Of a stretch of 32,498 nt of DNA, positions 16,428 to 24,524 are shown one piece after another. Both the position numbers and the translations under genes were made by a program. Origin of the DNA: Bacteroidetes bacterium ADurb.Bin012. GTDB lineage: Bacteria > Bacteroidota > Bacteroidia > Bacteroidales > TTA-H9. The notes beneath the pieces are model-generated. The model saw only the letters and a list, made by a program, of their open reading frames with translations. It made no database searches and had not been told where the DNA came from. Every line of letters begins with the position of its first letter. The first letter of the stretch is position 1. The stretch is from assembly GCA_002071415.1 (NCBI GenBank), contig MWFC01000026.1, forward strand, positions 1 to 32,498, written 5' to 3'.

Positions 16428-17078
16428 ATGAAAAGATTTGCAATTTTTCTTTCTGGATGTGGGGTATCAGACGGAGCTGAGATTCATGAAGCAGTGATGA
16501 CGATGCTAGCGATTGACAAATTCGACTGCAGCTACGATATATTTGCACCGGATATACCACAGGCCCATGTAATTAATCATCTTACGGGAGAGGTTTCCAA
16601 CGAGAAACGCAATGTACTGGTGGAGGCTGCACGCATTGCGCGGGGAAAAATTATTAATGCAGCAGAATTCGAAGCAGGAAAATATGACGCTCTTATTTTC
16701 CCTGGAGGCTTTGGAGTGGCAAAAAATTTCTGTACGTATGCCTTCGATGGAGTAAAATGCAGTGTGAATCCTATAATAGAAAAAGCCATCAAAGACATGC
16801 ACATGGCAGGGAAACCCATTGGAGCAATGTGTATCAGTCCGGTTTTAATTACCAGAGTTTTAGGTCAGGTAACTACCACAATAGGAACAGACCCTTCAAC
16901 AGCACACGATCTGGAAAAAATGGGTGGTTATCACATCGAATCTTCCATTGCCGAAGTAGTTTCCGACAGGGTAAATAAAATATTTACTACTCCTTGTTAC
17001 ATGCTGAATTCGAGAATTAGCGAAATTGCCCTTGGAGCAGAAAACCTCATCAAAACCATTTTGAATTTCATTCAATAA
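16428..17078 (+). CDS. elbB: ElbB-like DJ-1/PfpI family glyoxalase
   Basis: This is an ElbB (YrbL/SCRP-27A-type) protein of the DJ-1/PfpI superfamily, reported to have glyoxalase activity and linked by name to isoprenoid biosynthesis. The ATG at 16428 (MKRFAIFLSGCGVSDG...) gives 216 residues, against 217 in E. coli. An ATG at 16416 would add four residues. Diagnostic motifs are SGCGVSDGAEIHEAV at the N-terminus, FPGGFGVAKNF, the nucleophile-elbow region GAMCISP with Cys near residue 139, TIGTDPSTAHDLEKMGG and FTTPCYML. It is a single gene; the convergent small-RNA terminator begins about 45 bp after its stop. Confidence 0.93.
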   Translation: MKRFAIFLSGCGVSDGAEIHEAVMTMLAIDKFDCSYDIFAPDIPQAHVINHLTGEVSNEKRNVLVEAARIARGKIINAAEFEAGKYDALIFPGGFGVAKNFCTYAFDGVKCSVNPIIEKAIKDMHMAGKPIGAMCISPVLITRVLGQVTTTIGTDPSTAHDLEKMGGYHIESSIAEVVSDRVNKIFTTPCYMLNSRISEIALGAENLIKTILNFIQ

Positions 17079-17122
17079 AAGCCTTTGCCAAGCAGTAAAC
17101 TTTCGACGACCATTGTCTTGTC

Positions 17123-17153
17123 AAAAACTGAGTCCCGAAATTCCGGGACTCAG
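17123..17153 (-). terminator. Terminator of the small RNA
   Basis: The 10-bp stem CTGAGTCCCG/CGGGACTCAG (17153-17144 with 17137-17128) is followed by TTTTT on the minus strand. There is no T run on the plus side, so it serves the minus-strand transcript rather than elbB. Confidence 0.8.
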
Positions 17154-17250
17154 ACTGTACCAAACCAAATGAATAACCCACTTAGCAAGGTTACTTCGAA
17201 AGTAACCCCAAAAATTTTCACTTAAGCCATGTGCCTTTTCTAAATAATAC
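17123..17250 (-). ncRNA. Putative small RNA, 6S-like
   Basis: On the minus strand a strong promoter is followed by about 128 nt without an ORF and then a textbook terminator. The 5' end (GCTGTA, 17253-17248) can pair with TACAGT near the 3' end (17159-17154). A perfect 8-bp hairpin GGTTACTT/AAGTAACC with a 3-nt loop (17189-17207) caps the centre. Between these lie unpaired stretches, one containing ATTTGGTTTGG, which resembles Bacteroidota promoter elements. Closing stem, open centre and apical hairpin are the plan of 6S RNA, the RNA polymerase-binding regulator. I infer 6S or a 6S-like RNA. The promoter-terminator unit is seen directly; the identity is not proven. Confidence 0.55.
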
Positions 17251-17254
17251 AGCA

Positions 17255-17286
17255 CAAATATAATATAATGATTTTCAGTTTGTCAA
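17255..17286 (-). promoter_or_regulatory. Promoter of the small RNA
   Basis: TTGACA (17286-17281) and TATATTTG (17262-17255) are separated by 18 bp. Both elements match consensus, making this the strongest promoter seen in the window. Confidence 0.7.
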
Positions 17287-17329
17287 GTGGTTAATAAAGG
17301 ACAAACGTTAGGATTAACTTGACAAACGT
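17278..17329. repeat. GTTTGTC/GACAAAC repeats around the small-RNA promoter
   Basis: There is a perfect 11-bp inverted repeat GTTTGTCAAGT (17278-17288) / ACTTGACAAAC (17317-17327), plus a third GACAAACGT at 17300-17308. The last two copies are direct repeats of GACAAACGT 21 bp apart, two helical turns. Confidence 0.6.
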
Positions 17330-17536
17330 CGTAAAAGCCTTTTTCAACGTAGAGTGAAATTACGGGAACGTCAAATAATAGTTAAAGAAAATTTTTTTTA
17401 TTAAATATCCAATCAATTGTATATTAATACTATAACAAAAGAACATCTATTCTTATCCTTCGGTATTTCAAGATCGAAGTCGAAACACAGAAAATAAAAT
17501 TAAATAGGAATAGGGCAATTCGATTGACGTTTGGAT

Positions 17537-18778
17537 TCATTCATATCTCAGCGCTTCTATGGGATCGAGTTCAGCAGCACGATTAGCCGGGAAATATCCT
17601 GATAAAATTCCGACAATAAAGCACAGGAACACACCCAGGAAAATCCATGCCCATGGGATAATGAACTTACTTCCGATTATTATAGCCACCAGATTCCCAA
17701 TGGCAATACCAAGCACTATTCCGAACAAACCACCCAGTTGTCCGATAACGATTGCCTCGGCGAGGAACTGATTGCGTATTGTTTTTTTATTTGCTCCAAT
17801 AGCTTTGCGGATGCCAATTTCGCGAGTTCGTTCGGTAACGGAGACCAGCATGATATTCATCAATCCGATGGCGGCCCCACATAAGGTAATAAGGCCAATA
17901 ATGGTAGCGGCCAGGGAGATAAGGCGTGTATTTTCGAGCATCATATTGACAAAACTGTCGCTACGAACAATGTCGAAATTGTTGCTTTCCGGCAGCCTTA
18001 AGTTACGAATTTGACGGAAAAACCCTGTAGTTTCTCCAATAGCTGCCTCTAATTCTGTAGCACTCGAAACCCATATATTTATCAAATAAGAAACATTATT
18101 TAAGGAATAACGCTGGCGGACATTATTTAAAGGGAGATAAATATTTCGATCGCCCGAAAACCCAAAGCTCGAACCACTTTGCGCTAGAACCCCCACAACC
18201 GTGTATTTGCCAGGTCCTATCGTAATCACGCTCCCTGTAGGATCGTTAATCCCTTTAAAAAGTTTATTAGCCACGTCATTTCCAATAATACAAACAAAAC
18301 TTCCAGATTGTACTTCATTACTGGTAAAACTTCTTCCAACTCGCAGTTCTTCGCCGGAAGTAATGAGATAATTCTCGTCGATTCCCAAAACTCTCAGATT
18401 AGGATGAGTTTTTATGTTCTTATATTTGGCAGTCGTGCTGAAGGACGCATTTACTGAAACAGAGACCACGGCTGGATACTCGAACCTTTCTTTAAAACTT
18501 ATGGCCTGATTATAGCGAATAGGTTCTCCAATACGGCCTCCACGCTCGCTTTCCGATTGAATTCTCAGATTTCGTATTGTAAAAGTATTAGCGCCCATAT
18601 GCATGAAATTTTCCTCAAAAAAATTCTTGATGGCATCGATCGAAGTAAGGATTCCGACCAAAGCCATGATGCCAAAGGCAATAATGCTGATGGTAAGGAA
18701 CGATCGAACCAAATGGCTGCGTACAGAAGCAAGCGCAATCCTTATATTTTCATAGAATACAGCATTTTTCAATTTCAT
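17537..18778 (-). CDS. MacB/FtsX-type ABC transporter permease
   Basis: This is a 413-residue inner-membrane permease subunit of the MacB type, which moves substrates or lipoproteins from the periplasmic side using a partner ATPase. It has the standard layout: TM1 (about 26-47), a periplasmic MacB_PCD domain (about 48-275) and an FtsX domain with three helices (about 288-312, 343-368, 373-396). The FtsX coupling motif is [17 protein letters not shown], and the protein ends [18 protein letters not shown]. The ATPase is not adjacent. It lies 21 bp after upp, so it is probably co-transcribed with it. Confidence 0.9.
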   Translation of the reverse strand: MKLKNAVFYENIRIALASVRSHLVRSFLTISIIAFGIMALVGILTSIDAIKNFFEENFMHMGANTFTIRNLRIQSESERGGRIGEPIRYNQAISFKERFEYPAVVSVSVNASFSTTAKYKNIKTHPNLRVLGIDENYLITSGEELRVGRSFTSNEVQSGSFVCIIGNDVANKLFKGINDPTGSVITIGPGKYTVVGVLAQSGSSFGFSGDRNIYLPLNNVRQRYSLNNVSYLINIWVSSATELEAAIGETTGFFRQIRNLRLPESNNFDIVRSDSFVNMMLENTRLISLAATIIGLITLCGAAIGLMNIMLVSVTERTREIGIRKAIGANKKTIRNQFLAEAIVIGQLGGLFGIVLGIAIGNLVAIIIGSKFIIPWAWIFLGVFLCFIVGILSGYFPANRAAELDPIEALRYE

Positions 18779-18799
18779 GCTTCAGGTAAAATTACCGGG

Positions 18800-19459
18800 T
18801 TATTTTACTTTCTTGCCATAAGCCAGATCTCCTGCATCGCCTAATCCTGGGACAATATAGGCTTGAGCAGTAAGCTCATCATCTATTGCACCTGTCCATA
18901 GAGTATAATTATCGGGCGGAATTTGCTGCTTTAGAAATTCAATCCCTTCCACGCTCGAAATGAGAGAGACAAAGTGGGTGTGCAATGGTTTGCCATGATT
19001 GAGCAGTTCTTTATAGCACAATACCATGCTCGATCCTGTGGCCAGCATGGGATCGCAAAGAATAAGAATCTTATGCGTCAGATCAGGTGATGAAACATAC
19101 TCCACTTCGACATGAAACCCACCATCACGATCATATTTGCGATAAGCAGAAATAAAGGCATTTTCGGCATGATCGAAAACATGCAGCATGCCATTATGCA
19201 TTGGCAAGCCGGCCCTCAGTATGCTCGTTATAACCAATGTATCGATTGGCACCGAAACTTCAGCAGTTCCCAAAACAGTTGTAACCTCTTTCTTTTTGTA
19301 CCTGAATTTCTTACTGATTTCATAGGCAAAAATTATCGAAGCTCTTTCCATATTGGTACGAAAACGCAGACTATCAATCTGTATGGAAGCATCACGCATC
19401 TCGTAGATAAACTGATTCAGCACCGAATGCTGATTTCCCAGCACATAGACCATAACCAT
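18800..19459 (-). CDS. upp: Uracil phosphoribosyltransferase
   Basis: This enzyme converts uracil and PRPP to UMP in pyrimidine salvage. The ATG at 19459 (MVMVYVLGNQHSVLNQF...) gives 219 residues; ATG 19453 would give 217. The open frame extends to a TTG at 19519 that overlaps the upstream gene, and this was judged less likely. The PRPP-binding loop CDPMLATGSSM is at about 135-145, and the uracil-binding C-terminus PGLGDAGDLAYG is present, with Leu where Arg is commonly found. SILRAGLPMHNGM also fits. It lies 52 bp after the FemAB-like gene and 21 bp before the permease. Confidence 0.93.
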   Translation of the reverse strand: MVMVYVLGNQHSVLNQFIYEMRDASIQIDSLRFRTNMERASIIFAYEISKKFRYKKKEVTTVLGTAEVSVPIDTLVITSILRAGLPMHNGMLHVFDHAENAFISAYRKYDRDGGFHVEVEYVSSPDLTHKILILCDPMLATGSSMVLCYKELLNHGKPLHTHFVSLISSVEGIEFLKQQIPPDNYTLWTGAIDDELTAQAYIVPGLGDAGDLAYGKKVK

Positions 19460-19511
19460 GGAGTTTGCGGTAAAAGTAATTATTTTTTCATGACGAAGCA
19501 GACTTTTGTTT

Positions 19512-20447
19512 TTATTCAAACCTTTTCAACTTCTTATAAAACCCAATAATACATTTGGGCAGGCGATTCATTTCGATAAGTGGATAATAATAGGTATCTG
19601 AACCAAAACTTCTGTAAAAACGTGCAAGGTTGATATCCGTACTTCCCTCGAAATCGAAGACCAGGGCATGGTTCAAATATTTTTCTATGGTATCATCAAT
19701 CAGAAGATGCATGGCTCCATGCTTCCGGCCTTCTTCATTAACCGCAGACAGTAAAAGGATCACTCTTTGATGCGAAAAAGCAAAAAAGGCTCCTGCTATC
19801 ATATTGTGATTCTGATCAAAAACTCCACGCACCAAACCAACACCTTTATGTATCAATAAATAGAATAAATGTATAAGTTTCTTATAGTCATTGTCAGTCC
19901 ATAAAATATCGTGTTTACCACGATTTTCACGAAACATCTTTACGATGATATCGGGAGTTTGGTGGTCAATTACGATTAAACCAGCATGGTGCGCCTTGCG
20001 GAGGTTGCGTCGGGTATTCTCGCTGTAATGGTTTCTAATATGCTCGATGGATTGTGTGAGTGCAAGTTCTATATTGGGTTTGTAGGTCACCTCGATGAAG
20101 GGAGAAGGTTCGAATTTGTTATGATAATTGAGTTGGATTCTACCGAACTTGATTCGCGAGGGCAAGGCCTCGAAAAAATTTTGAACGATTCGGGAAGTAA
20201 GCTCTATCTGCGAAAAAATCCCCAACTGCTGCACAAATAAAGGTTGATAAAGATAAGAGATGCCAAATTTTCTTCTGACAGGCAAGGGAAACACAGTTTG
20301 ATAATCGCCCTCCACGAGTGCATCCCATCCATTGGCCACTACATCAAGATACCATGAATAGGCATAGATGTTTCCATTGAATGCCTTTTGAATGCAGGCA
20401 TCCCACATTTGCTTGTTAATCTCATGATTCTCGAGATAATTTATCAT
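19512..20447 (-). CDS. FemAB/GNAT-like acyltransferase, probably envelope-related
   Basis: This 311-residue protein reads as a FemAB-like (double GNAT fold) member. Visible features are RRKFGISYLYQPLFVQQLGIFS in the first half, then HYSENTRRNLRKAHHAGL, the GAFFAFSHQRVILLLSA strands and LLIDDTIEKYLNHALVFDFEGST, with FYRSFGSD near the end. The last two are typical of FemAB-type proteins tied to peptidoglycan cross-bridge or exopolysaccharide work. The substrate is unknown. Its ATG overlaps the purD stop in an ATGA, so the two are translationally coupled. Context with a glycosyltransferase and a polysaccharide cluster suggests an envelope role. Confidence 0.75.
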   Translation of the reverse strand: MINYLENHEINKQMWDACIQKAFNGNIYAYSWYLDVVANGWDALVEGDYQTVFPLPVRRKFGISYLYQPLFVQQLGIFSQIELTSRIVQNFFEALPSRIKFGRIQLNYHNKFEPSPFIEVTYKPNIELALTQSIEHIRNHYSENTRRNLRKAHHAGLIVIDHQTPDIIVKMFRENRGKHDILWTDNDYKKLIHLFYLLIHKGVGLVRGVFDQNHNMIAGAFFAFSHQRVILLLSAVNEEGRKHGAMHLLIDDTIEKYLNHALVFDFEGSTDINLARFYRSFGSDTYYYPLIEMNRLPKCIIGFYKKLKRFE

Positions 20448-21727
20448 AAATTCAGAAGGTCCTTTCCAAGATCTTTGCGAAAGTACATATCGAGAAAAAA
20501 TATTTTATTGACCTGTCGATAGGTATTTCGAAAGGCCTCTTCGAGAGAATTTCCCATAGCCGTAATAGCCAACACACGACCACTGGCAGTATAATATTTG
20601 CCTTTTTCGATCATGGTTCCGGCATGAAAAACAAGGGCATCCGAAATATCTTCTAATCCTTCTATTAGGAGATGGCTTTTATATTTACCTGGATATCCGC
20701 CCGATACAAGCATAACCACAACTGCATTCTTTGGTTCAACATCAAGATGAAAATCCGACAACCGATGATCGACAGCAGCCATCATCAATTCGACAAGGTC
20801 ACTATTGAGGCGGGGGAGAACAACTTCGGCTTCGGGATCTCCTAATCTCACGTTATACTCGATGACATAAGGTTCGCCTTTCACATTCATCAAACCAAAG
20901 AAAATAAATCCAAGATAGGGTATATTTTCTTCGTTCAAGCCTCGAATGGTTGGGCCGACAATCCGTTCTTCCACTTTTTGCATAAAATCGCCTGTTGCGA
21001 AAGGAACCGGTGAAACGGCCCCCATTCCCCCTGTATTTGGCCCTGTATTTCCCTCACCTATCCGTTTGTAATCTTTAGCTTCGGGAAGCATGCAATAATG
21101 CTTCCCATCGGTAATCGCAAATACCGACAACTCGATACCATCCAAAAATTCTTCGATTAATACTTTTTGTGAAGCCTCTCCAAATTTTTTCTCCAACAAC
21201 ATTTTTTCGAGTTCAGCAGTCGCATCGGTAATAGTGGAGCAAATAACCACACCCTTCCCCGCAGCGAGGCCATCTGCTTTCAATACATAAGGTGGATCGA
21301 TGGATTTCAAGAATTGCAAGGCTTCTTCCCAATCATCGCTTCGAAAGGCTTTATATCTTGCAGTAGGGATATGGTGGCGAATCATGAATTTTTTGGCAAA
21401 ATCCTTCGATGATTCGAGCAAGGCTCCTAATTTATTGGGCCCCATTATCTTAAGATGAGGTAAGCGAGGATCAGACTGGAGAAAATCAGTAATTCCGGCA
21501 GCCAATGGAGCTTCGGGCCCAACCACAAGCAGATTGATAGAATTTTCCACTATAAAATTGGCAATTCCCTCGAAATCCATTGCATCGATAGGAACATTAG
21601 TCCCACAGAGACTGGTGCCGGGATTGCCCGGAGCAATGTACAAATGCTTCACCAGGGAGCTTTGTGCAATTTTCCATGCCAGGGCATGTTCACGTCCGCC
21701 TGAACCCATTACCAAAACATCGACCAT
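20444..21727 (-). CDS. purD: Phosphoribosylamine-glycine ligase (GARS)
   Basis: This enzyme catalyses ATP-dependent joining of phosphoribosylamine and glycine in purine synthesis. It has 427 residues, against 429 in E. coli. The N-domain begins VLVMGSGGREHALAWKIAQS with APGNPGT, and GPEAPLAAGI follows. The ATP-grasp domain shows PPYVLKADGLAAGKGVVI, EEFLDGIELSVFAITDG, GPNTGGMGAVSPVPF, YLGFIFFGLM and EYNVRLGDPEAEVVLPRL. The gene sits 7 bp after the glycosyltransferase and overlaps the FemAB-like gene by 4 nt. Confidence 0.97.
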   Translation of the reverse strand: MVDVLVMGSGGREHALAWKIAQSSLVKHLYIAPGNPGTSLCGTNVPIDAMDFEGIANFIVENSINLLVVGPEAPLAAGITDFLQSDPRLPHLKIMGPNKLGALLESSKDFAKKFMIRHHIPTARYKAFRSDDWEEALQFLKSIDPPYVLKADGLAAGKGVVICSTITDATAELEKMLLEKKFGEASQKVLIEEFLDGIELSVFAITDGKHYCMLPEAKDYKRIGEGNTGPNTGGMGAVSPVPFATGDFMQKVEERIVGPTIRGLNEENIPYLGFIFFGLMNVKGEPYVIEYNVRLGDPEAEVVLPRLNSDLVELMMAAVDHRLSDFHLDVEPKNAVVVMLVSGGYPGKYKSHLLIEGLEDISDALVFHAGTMIEKGKYYTASGRVLAITAMGNSLEEAFRNTYRQVNKIFFLDMYFRKDLGKDLLNL

Positions 21728-21734
21728 TTATTCT

Positions 21735-22868
21735 CTATTGTGTTTGATGAATCGTTTTCATAATACTTTGCCATAACAAATTTGCCGAAAGCTCCCATGA
21801 AAAATTTTCACATCGTACGGCGCCCTTTCTGATGAGTTCTTTCCTCAATTGTTCGTTAGTAGCAAGTTGTTCCATGGCCTGAGCAATTTCATCGGGTCGA
21901 TACGGATCAACAAATAAGGCAGCATCACCAGCTACTTCAGGCATCGATGTAATATTGGAAGTAATCACAGGTACATTGCATTTCATGGCCTCGAGCAAAG
22001 GAATGCCAAAACCCTCGAACAAAGACACATAAGTCAAGGCAAAGGCAGAAGCAACCACTTGCTGAAGTTTATCCACATCCAACCTTCCCGTAAAAATAAC
22101 ATCTTTTTGGTATTTCATCTTTCGATGGGTTTCTTCGATGGAAGAACTACACCATTGCTTCTTCCCTACGATCAACAGATTCATTGGGTAAGATGTCCGC
22201 AGCCTGAATAAATCGAAGGCCTTCAGAAGATTAATGATATTTTTTCGCGGATGGATAGAACCCACGAAAATAAAATAGGGGTCTCCTTCGGAAAACTCTT
22301 CTCTAATTTCTCTGATTCTTTCTGGCGGCAAAGGCTTGAATCCTTCGGCTACACCATTGTATACCACGTCGATCTTATCTCTAATGACGGAATAATGCTG
22401 GCTGATGTCGCTGGCCGAAAATTCGGATACTGTAGCAATACGACTGGCTTTTTTTGCATAGCGTTTAAAAAAGAAACGATAGAAAACTCTATATTTCCAA
22501 GGTAAATCCTGAGGATTATGTTCAAAATTCAAATCATGAATCACTGTAAGAGATTTCACTTTAGCTGAAAGCGATAAAAAACCGTCGGGCGACAGAAATA
22601 CATCGGGACGGAATTTACGAATCAGGAAAGGAATGCTTAGCTCGAACCACAAAAATATCAAAACAGGATGGCGTGTGGGAGGGGGAGCAACCACGGCTCT
22701 TACATTGGATGAGAAGACAAAATCGGGATGAAAAGGCCTGTCGAACACAAAAATAAACTCATACTCAGGATGCTCGGCAGTAATACGTTTTAGAGTTTCG
22801 AAAGCAAACCATCCAATACCATCGAGTTTATCATACAGAAGCAATCTTGTATTGACCAGAATACGCAA
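21735..22868 (-). CDS. Family 4 (GT-B) glycosyltransferase, TTG start
   Basis: This 377-residue cytoplasmic GT-B enzyme probably adds a sugar to a lipid-linked surface glycan; donor and acceptor are unknown. The start is TTG 22868, giving MRILVNTRLLLYDKLDGIGWF, which aligns with the usual family N-terminus. No in-frame ATG exists before the domain begins. An out-of-frame ATG lies 11 nt upstream. Motifs are FRPDVFLSPDG, TVIHDLNFEHNP, YFIFVGSIHPRKNI, and SLFEGFGIPLLEAMKCNVPV with the E-x7-E pair. PEVAGDAALFVDPYRPDEIA follows. It leads the run GT-purD-femAB-upp-permease and is divergent from the flippase. Confidence 0.88.
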   Translation of the reverse strand: MRILVNTRLLLYDKLDGIGWFAFETLKRITAEHPEYEFIFVFDRPFHPDFVFSSNVRAVVAPPPTRHPVLIFLWFELSIPFLIRKFRPDVFLSPDGFLSLSAKVKSLTVIHDLNFEHNPQDLPWKYRVFYRFFFKRYAKKASRIATVSEFSASDISQHYSVIRDKIDVVYNGVAEGFKPLPPERIREIREEFSEGDPYFIFVGSIHPRKNIINLLKAFDLFRLRTSYPMNLLIVGKKQWCSSSIEETHRKMKYQKDVIFTGRLDVDKLQQVVASAFALTYVSLFEGFGIPLLEAMKCNVPVITSNITSMPEVAGDAALFVDPYRPDEIAQAMEQLATNEQLRKELIRKGAVRCENFSWELSANLLWQSIMKTIHQTQ

Positions 22869-22884
22869 AGGATTTTCATTTTTG

Positions 22885-22915
22885 CAAAAATAGGAATCTT
22901 AACAATTTTAGACAA
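22885..22915 (-). promoter_or_regulatory. Promoter of the glycosyltransferase-purD operon
   Basis: TTG (22915-22913) and TATTTTTG (22892-22885) are spaced 20 bp apart, with the -7 element ending 16 nt before the TTG start. Confidence 0.55.
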
Positions 22916-22917
22916 TT

Positions 22918-22949
22918 CTGACAAGAAGAAAGGGTATTTCCTACTTTTG
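22918..22949 (+). promoter_or_regulatory. Promoter of the polysaccharide genes
   Basis: CTGACA (22918-22923) and TACTTTTG (22942-22949) are spaced 18 bp apart, and the -7 element ends 5 nt before the flippase ATG. The transcript would be leaderless or nearly so. It interdigitates with the opposite promoter. Confidence 0.5.
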
Positions 22950-22954
22950 CAGGG

Positions 22955-24445
22955 ATGCAAAAAAAATTTATTTCCAACCTGTGGCTTTTACTTTTTCTCA
23001 ATCTCCTAATCAAACCTTTCTGGATATTGGGAATCGACAGAAGTGTTCAGAACCTTGTAGGTTTTGAAGAGTATGGGTTTTATACCACTATTTTAAATTT
23101 TTCCTTTCTTTTTAACATACTGCTCGATTTTGGCATAACCAATTATAATAATAGAAATATTGCCCAAAACCGACATTTACTCACCAAACACTTTTCCAAT
23201 ATTCTTGTATTGAGATTTCTTTTAGCGGCTCTCTACTTTGTAGTAATCATGCTCACGGGGTTGATCATTGGGTACAACAGCCGACAGATGAGTTTATTGG
23301 CAGTCGTTGGATTCAACCAATTTCTACTTGCATTGATCCTTTACTTGCGTAGCAATATTTCAGGTTTGCTCATGTTCCGCACCGACAGCATCCTTTCGGT
23401 ACTCGACAGATTTCTGATGATCGTTTTTGTGGGTTATTTATTACTCAACCAGCATTACAGGTTACATTTCCGAATAGAATGGTTCGTATATACGCAAACG
23501 TTAGCTTATTTGCTCACATGCCTCGTAGCTTTGATGATTGTTTGGAGAAAAGCAGGAAAAACCAAGCTACACTGGAATTTTCCATTCTTTGTGATGATTA
23601 TCAAGCAGAGCATTCCCTTTGCAATCCTGGCTCTTTTAATGGCTACTTACAATCGAATCGATCCCGTGTTGCTCGAAAGGCTCATTCCCGATCCCCAGGG
23701 CAACCATCAAGTAGGAATTTATGCCGCTGCCTATCGTTTGCTCGACGCTTTCAATATGGTAGCTTATCTCTTCTCAGTTTTTCTTTTGCCCACCTTTGCC
23801 ACTTTAATCAAACATAAAGGAGACATTATACCGTTTATAAAATTTTCATTTTCTGCATTATTCGTCTTTTCAATCTTGTTAGCCTTTACTGCACTCTATT
23901 ACTCTCCCGAATTAATGCAATTGTTGTATCCACAACATACGGACGAGAGTTTGGCAGAATTTCAAGCACGTCTGAATCAATCTTCCCTGATCTTCACTCT
24001 TCTTATGTTTGCATTCATTTCCATATCGTCTTCTTACGTTTTTGGAACCTTACTCACAGCAAACGGAAATCTAAAACAACTGAATATAATAGCTGCCATA
24101 TGCGTAGCTATAAATCTTTCTATCAATCTATTACTTATTCCTCGTATCATGGCTACGGGTTCGGCAATTGCAAGTCTCTCGGCACAAACCTTTTCTGCGA
24201 TTGCTCAAGTTATTCTGGTAGTCAAAATATTCAAGATACGTGTAAATAAACGTTATCTCACCACATTGGTTGTTTTTACACTGGTTTCACTTATAGCGGG
24301 TTTTGTCGCTAAACAAATAGGGCTTTCATGGTTACATGGGATGTGCCTTTTATGGGTGATGGGCCTTATAACCGCCATGGGCTTAAATTTGATCAATGTT
24401 AAAATGTTGATGAAGGCCATGACCGAGAAGGCAAATAATATATAA
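22955..24445 (+). CDS. Wzx-like polysaccharide flippase (MOP superfamily)
   Basis: This 496-residue protein has 12-14 predicted membrane helices throughout and belongs to the oligosaccharidyl-lipid flippase/polysaccharide biosynthesis group. It would move lipid-linked oligosaccharide across the inner membrane. The N-terminus FGFEEYGFYTT-like stretch (FEEYGFYTTILNFSF), the central GIYAAAYRLLDAFNMVAYLFSVFLLPTF and the late GTLLTANGNLKQLNIIAAICVAINLSINLLLIP are typical. It heads the plus-strand surface-glycan block, 79 bp before the first Wzz-like gene. Confidence 0.85.
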   Translation: MQKKFISNLWLLLFLNLLIKPFWILGIDRSVQNLVGFEEYGFYTTILNFSFLFNILLDFGITNYNNRNIAQNRHLLTKHFSNILVLRFLLAALYFVVIMLTGLIIGYNSRQMSLLAVVGFNQFLLALILYLRSNISGLLMFRTDSILSVLDRFLMIVFVGYLLLNQHYRLHFRIEWFVYTQTLAYLLTCLVALMIVWRKAGKTKLHWNFPFFVMIIKQSIPFAILALLMATYNRIDPVLLERLIPDPQGNHQVGIYAAAYRLLDAFNMVAYLFSVFLLPTFATLIKHKGDIIPFIKFSFSALFVFSILLAFTALYYSPELMQLLYPQHTDESLAEFQARLNQSSLIFTLLMFAFISISSSYVFGTLLTANGNLKQLNIIAAICVAINLSINLLLIPRIMATGSAIASLSAQTFSAIAQVILVVKIFKIRVNKRYLTTLVVFTLVSLIAGFVAKQIGLSWLHGMCLLWVMGLITAMGLNLINVKMLMKAMTEKANNI

Positions 24446-24481
24446 GCATCAATTCTTTATCGATTTATATTCTTTTTTTCT

Positions 24482-24489
24482 TAATTTTG
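24482..24489 (+). promoter_or_regulatory. Putative -7 element before the first Wzz-like gene
   Basis: TAATTTTG fits TAnnTTTG, 35 nt before ATG 24525. An internal promoter in the polysaccharide block is possible. Confidence 0.4.
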
Positions 24490-24524
24490 ACCCCTCATTT
24501 AACATTGCCTAGTTAAGGCCATAT

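Larger units (their letters stand above)
17079..17536. other. Intergenic region holding a small-RNA gene
   Basis: These 458 bp between convergent elbB and the permease hold a small-RNA unit on the minus strand (17118-17290), repeats of ACGTTTGTC upstream of its promoter, and about 200 bp of AT-rich sequence (17330-17530) without a gene. Confidence 0.65.
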
